From the NCBI GenBank assembly GCA_039090855.1, contig CM076996.1:52294469-52358468 (forward strand): a stretch of DNA of 64,000 nt, in the 5' to 3' direction. The notes beneath the pieces were generated by a model that saw nothing but the letters and a program-made list of their open reading frames with translations, did no database searches and was not told the DNA's origin. The stretch's first letter is position 1. Each line of letters starts with the position of its first letter. Below are positions 63,356 through 64,000 of this stretch, one piece after another. The position numbers and the translations under genes were made by a program. Origin of the DNA: Macrothele yani. Its lineage: Eukaryota; Arthropoda; Arachnida; Araneae; Macrothelidae.

Positions 63356-64000
63356 CTTTTCAAAAACGGAAGTGAACGAAATAAAGATTTCTTCCGTAAT
63401 CGTAATTTCGTTTTCCTGCGATGTTGCCTCTGTCCAGTATTTTTGTTATACATAATTTTATTCCATAAATCTTTGTATTTCACTTTGAAAATAGAGGGAA
63501 AATTTTCCGGAAACGGAAATTCGACAGCGCAAAAATTCCCGTGTAATCTTCGGCTTCGAGGAATTTATGCTTTTTCATCGTAATTTTTGTTATCCTCGAG
63601 ATCGTTGCATAACTGAACAGAAACTTTGGGGCAATTGGTAGTGGTGAAGGATGCTTTCCGCCTGAAACTTTCAAAAACAGAAATTTCGTCTTTCAAAACT
63701 TTCGGAAACAGTGAAGCTTTCTCTTGTAATCGTAATGTTATTTTTCACGCGATGTTTCTTCTGCCTATTATTGTTGTTAAATTTCATTTTATTTTGTAAA
63801 TATTTGTATTTCACCTTGAATATGGAAGGGAAATGTCCGAAAACGGAAATCGGACGTAGCAAAGGTTTCTCCCGTAACTGTAATTTTTTTCCCAACGATG
63901 TCCGAACGTGTATCCTGTGTTCTTACATATTCCGACAAAAAAGGTTTGCATTTCAGCTTGATAAAGGGGGATAGTCCGAAAACGAAAGTGACGAAGCTGA
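63356..64000 (+). repeat. Three CCGTAATCGT modules
   Basis: CCGTAATCGTAATTTC at 63393, TGTAATCGTAATGTTA at 63725 and CCGTAACTGTAATTTT at 63873, each followed by a GATGTT word and a CAGTATT or CTATTATTGTTG word, then TTTGTATTTCA and GAAAACGGAA blocks. It runs off the window edge. Confidence 0.75.

Overview
This window is eukaryotic, AT-rich, intergenic or intronic DNA made almost entirely of nested transposable elements. It looks like an invertebrate, most likely an arthropod. The reasons are the mix of mariner and Tc1 elements, hAT-like elements, Penelope-like elements (PLEs) with GIY-YIG endonuclease domains, an endonuclease-bearing non-LTR retrotransposon, and tRNA-derived SINEs with intact A and B boxes. 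The species cannot be named from sequence alone. No rRNA, functional tRNA, CRISPR or prokaryotic operon structure is seen. The only candidate host coding sequence is one possible internal exon at 40688-40884.

Layout. 1-2940 is unassigned AT-rich DNA. 2945-10420 is a non-LTR element (here LINE-A) split by a 3 kb mosaic insertion and by a PLE that landed in the codons for its reverse transcriptase YADD motif, followed by a second LINE-A 3' end. 10546-12272 is a complete but dead Tc1 element with TIRs and TA target sites. 13470-15660 holds transposon ends and a dead mariner. 15830-17660 is a roughly 150-bp tandem array with a three-unit higher-order period; several units carry a CTCF-core-like motif. 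18207-21020, 26094-29515, 35127-39606 and 59780-64000 are copies of the same mosaic family, and one copy often shows the empty site for an insertion in another. 21330-24800 holds PLE and LINE-A pieces on the minus strand. 29711-31372 is a PLE insertion with 505-bp inverted arms and a 12-bp target duplication. 31435-34800 is LINE-A interrupted by a mariner, itself interrupted by a 193-bp foldback. 41633-51072 is a large foldback transposon with arms over 1 kb and a decayed transposase-like gene in the loop; it carries a TTAA MITE, a 4.1 kb element and, inside that, a head-to-head PLE pair. 52425-55000 holds a SINE, a mariner and a PLE. 55100-59779 holds two tandem LINE-A copies, the second split by an R1/I-like element with an intact RNase H domain. 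59780-64000 holds BED-finger and hAT-like traces and several tandem arrays.

The strongest patterns are three. Hammerhead-ribozyme-like motifs lie just downstream of the GIY-YIG end of each recognisable PLE 3' end that is not cut off. Several insertions are proved by a paralogous empty site inside this same window. The 15.8-17.7 kb array pairs near-nucleosomal periodicity with repeated CTCF-core-like motifs.
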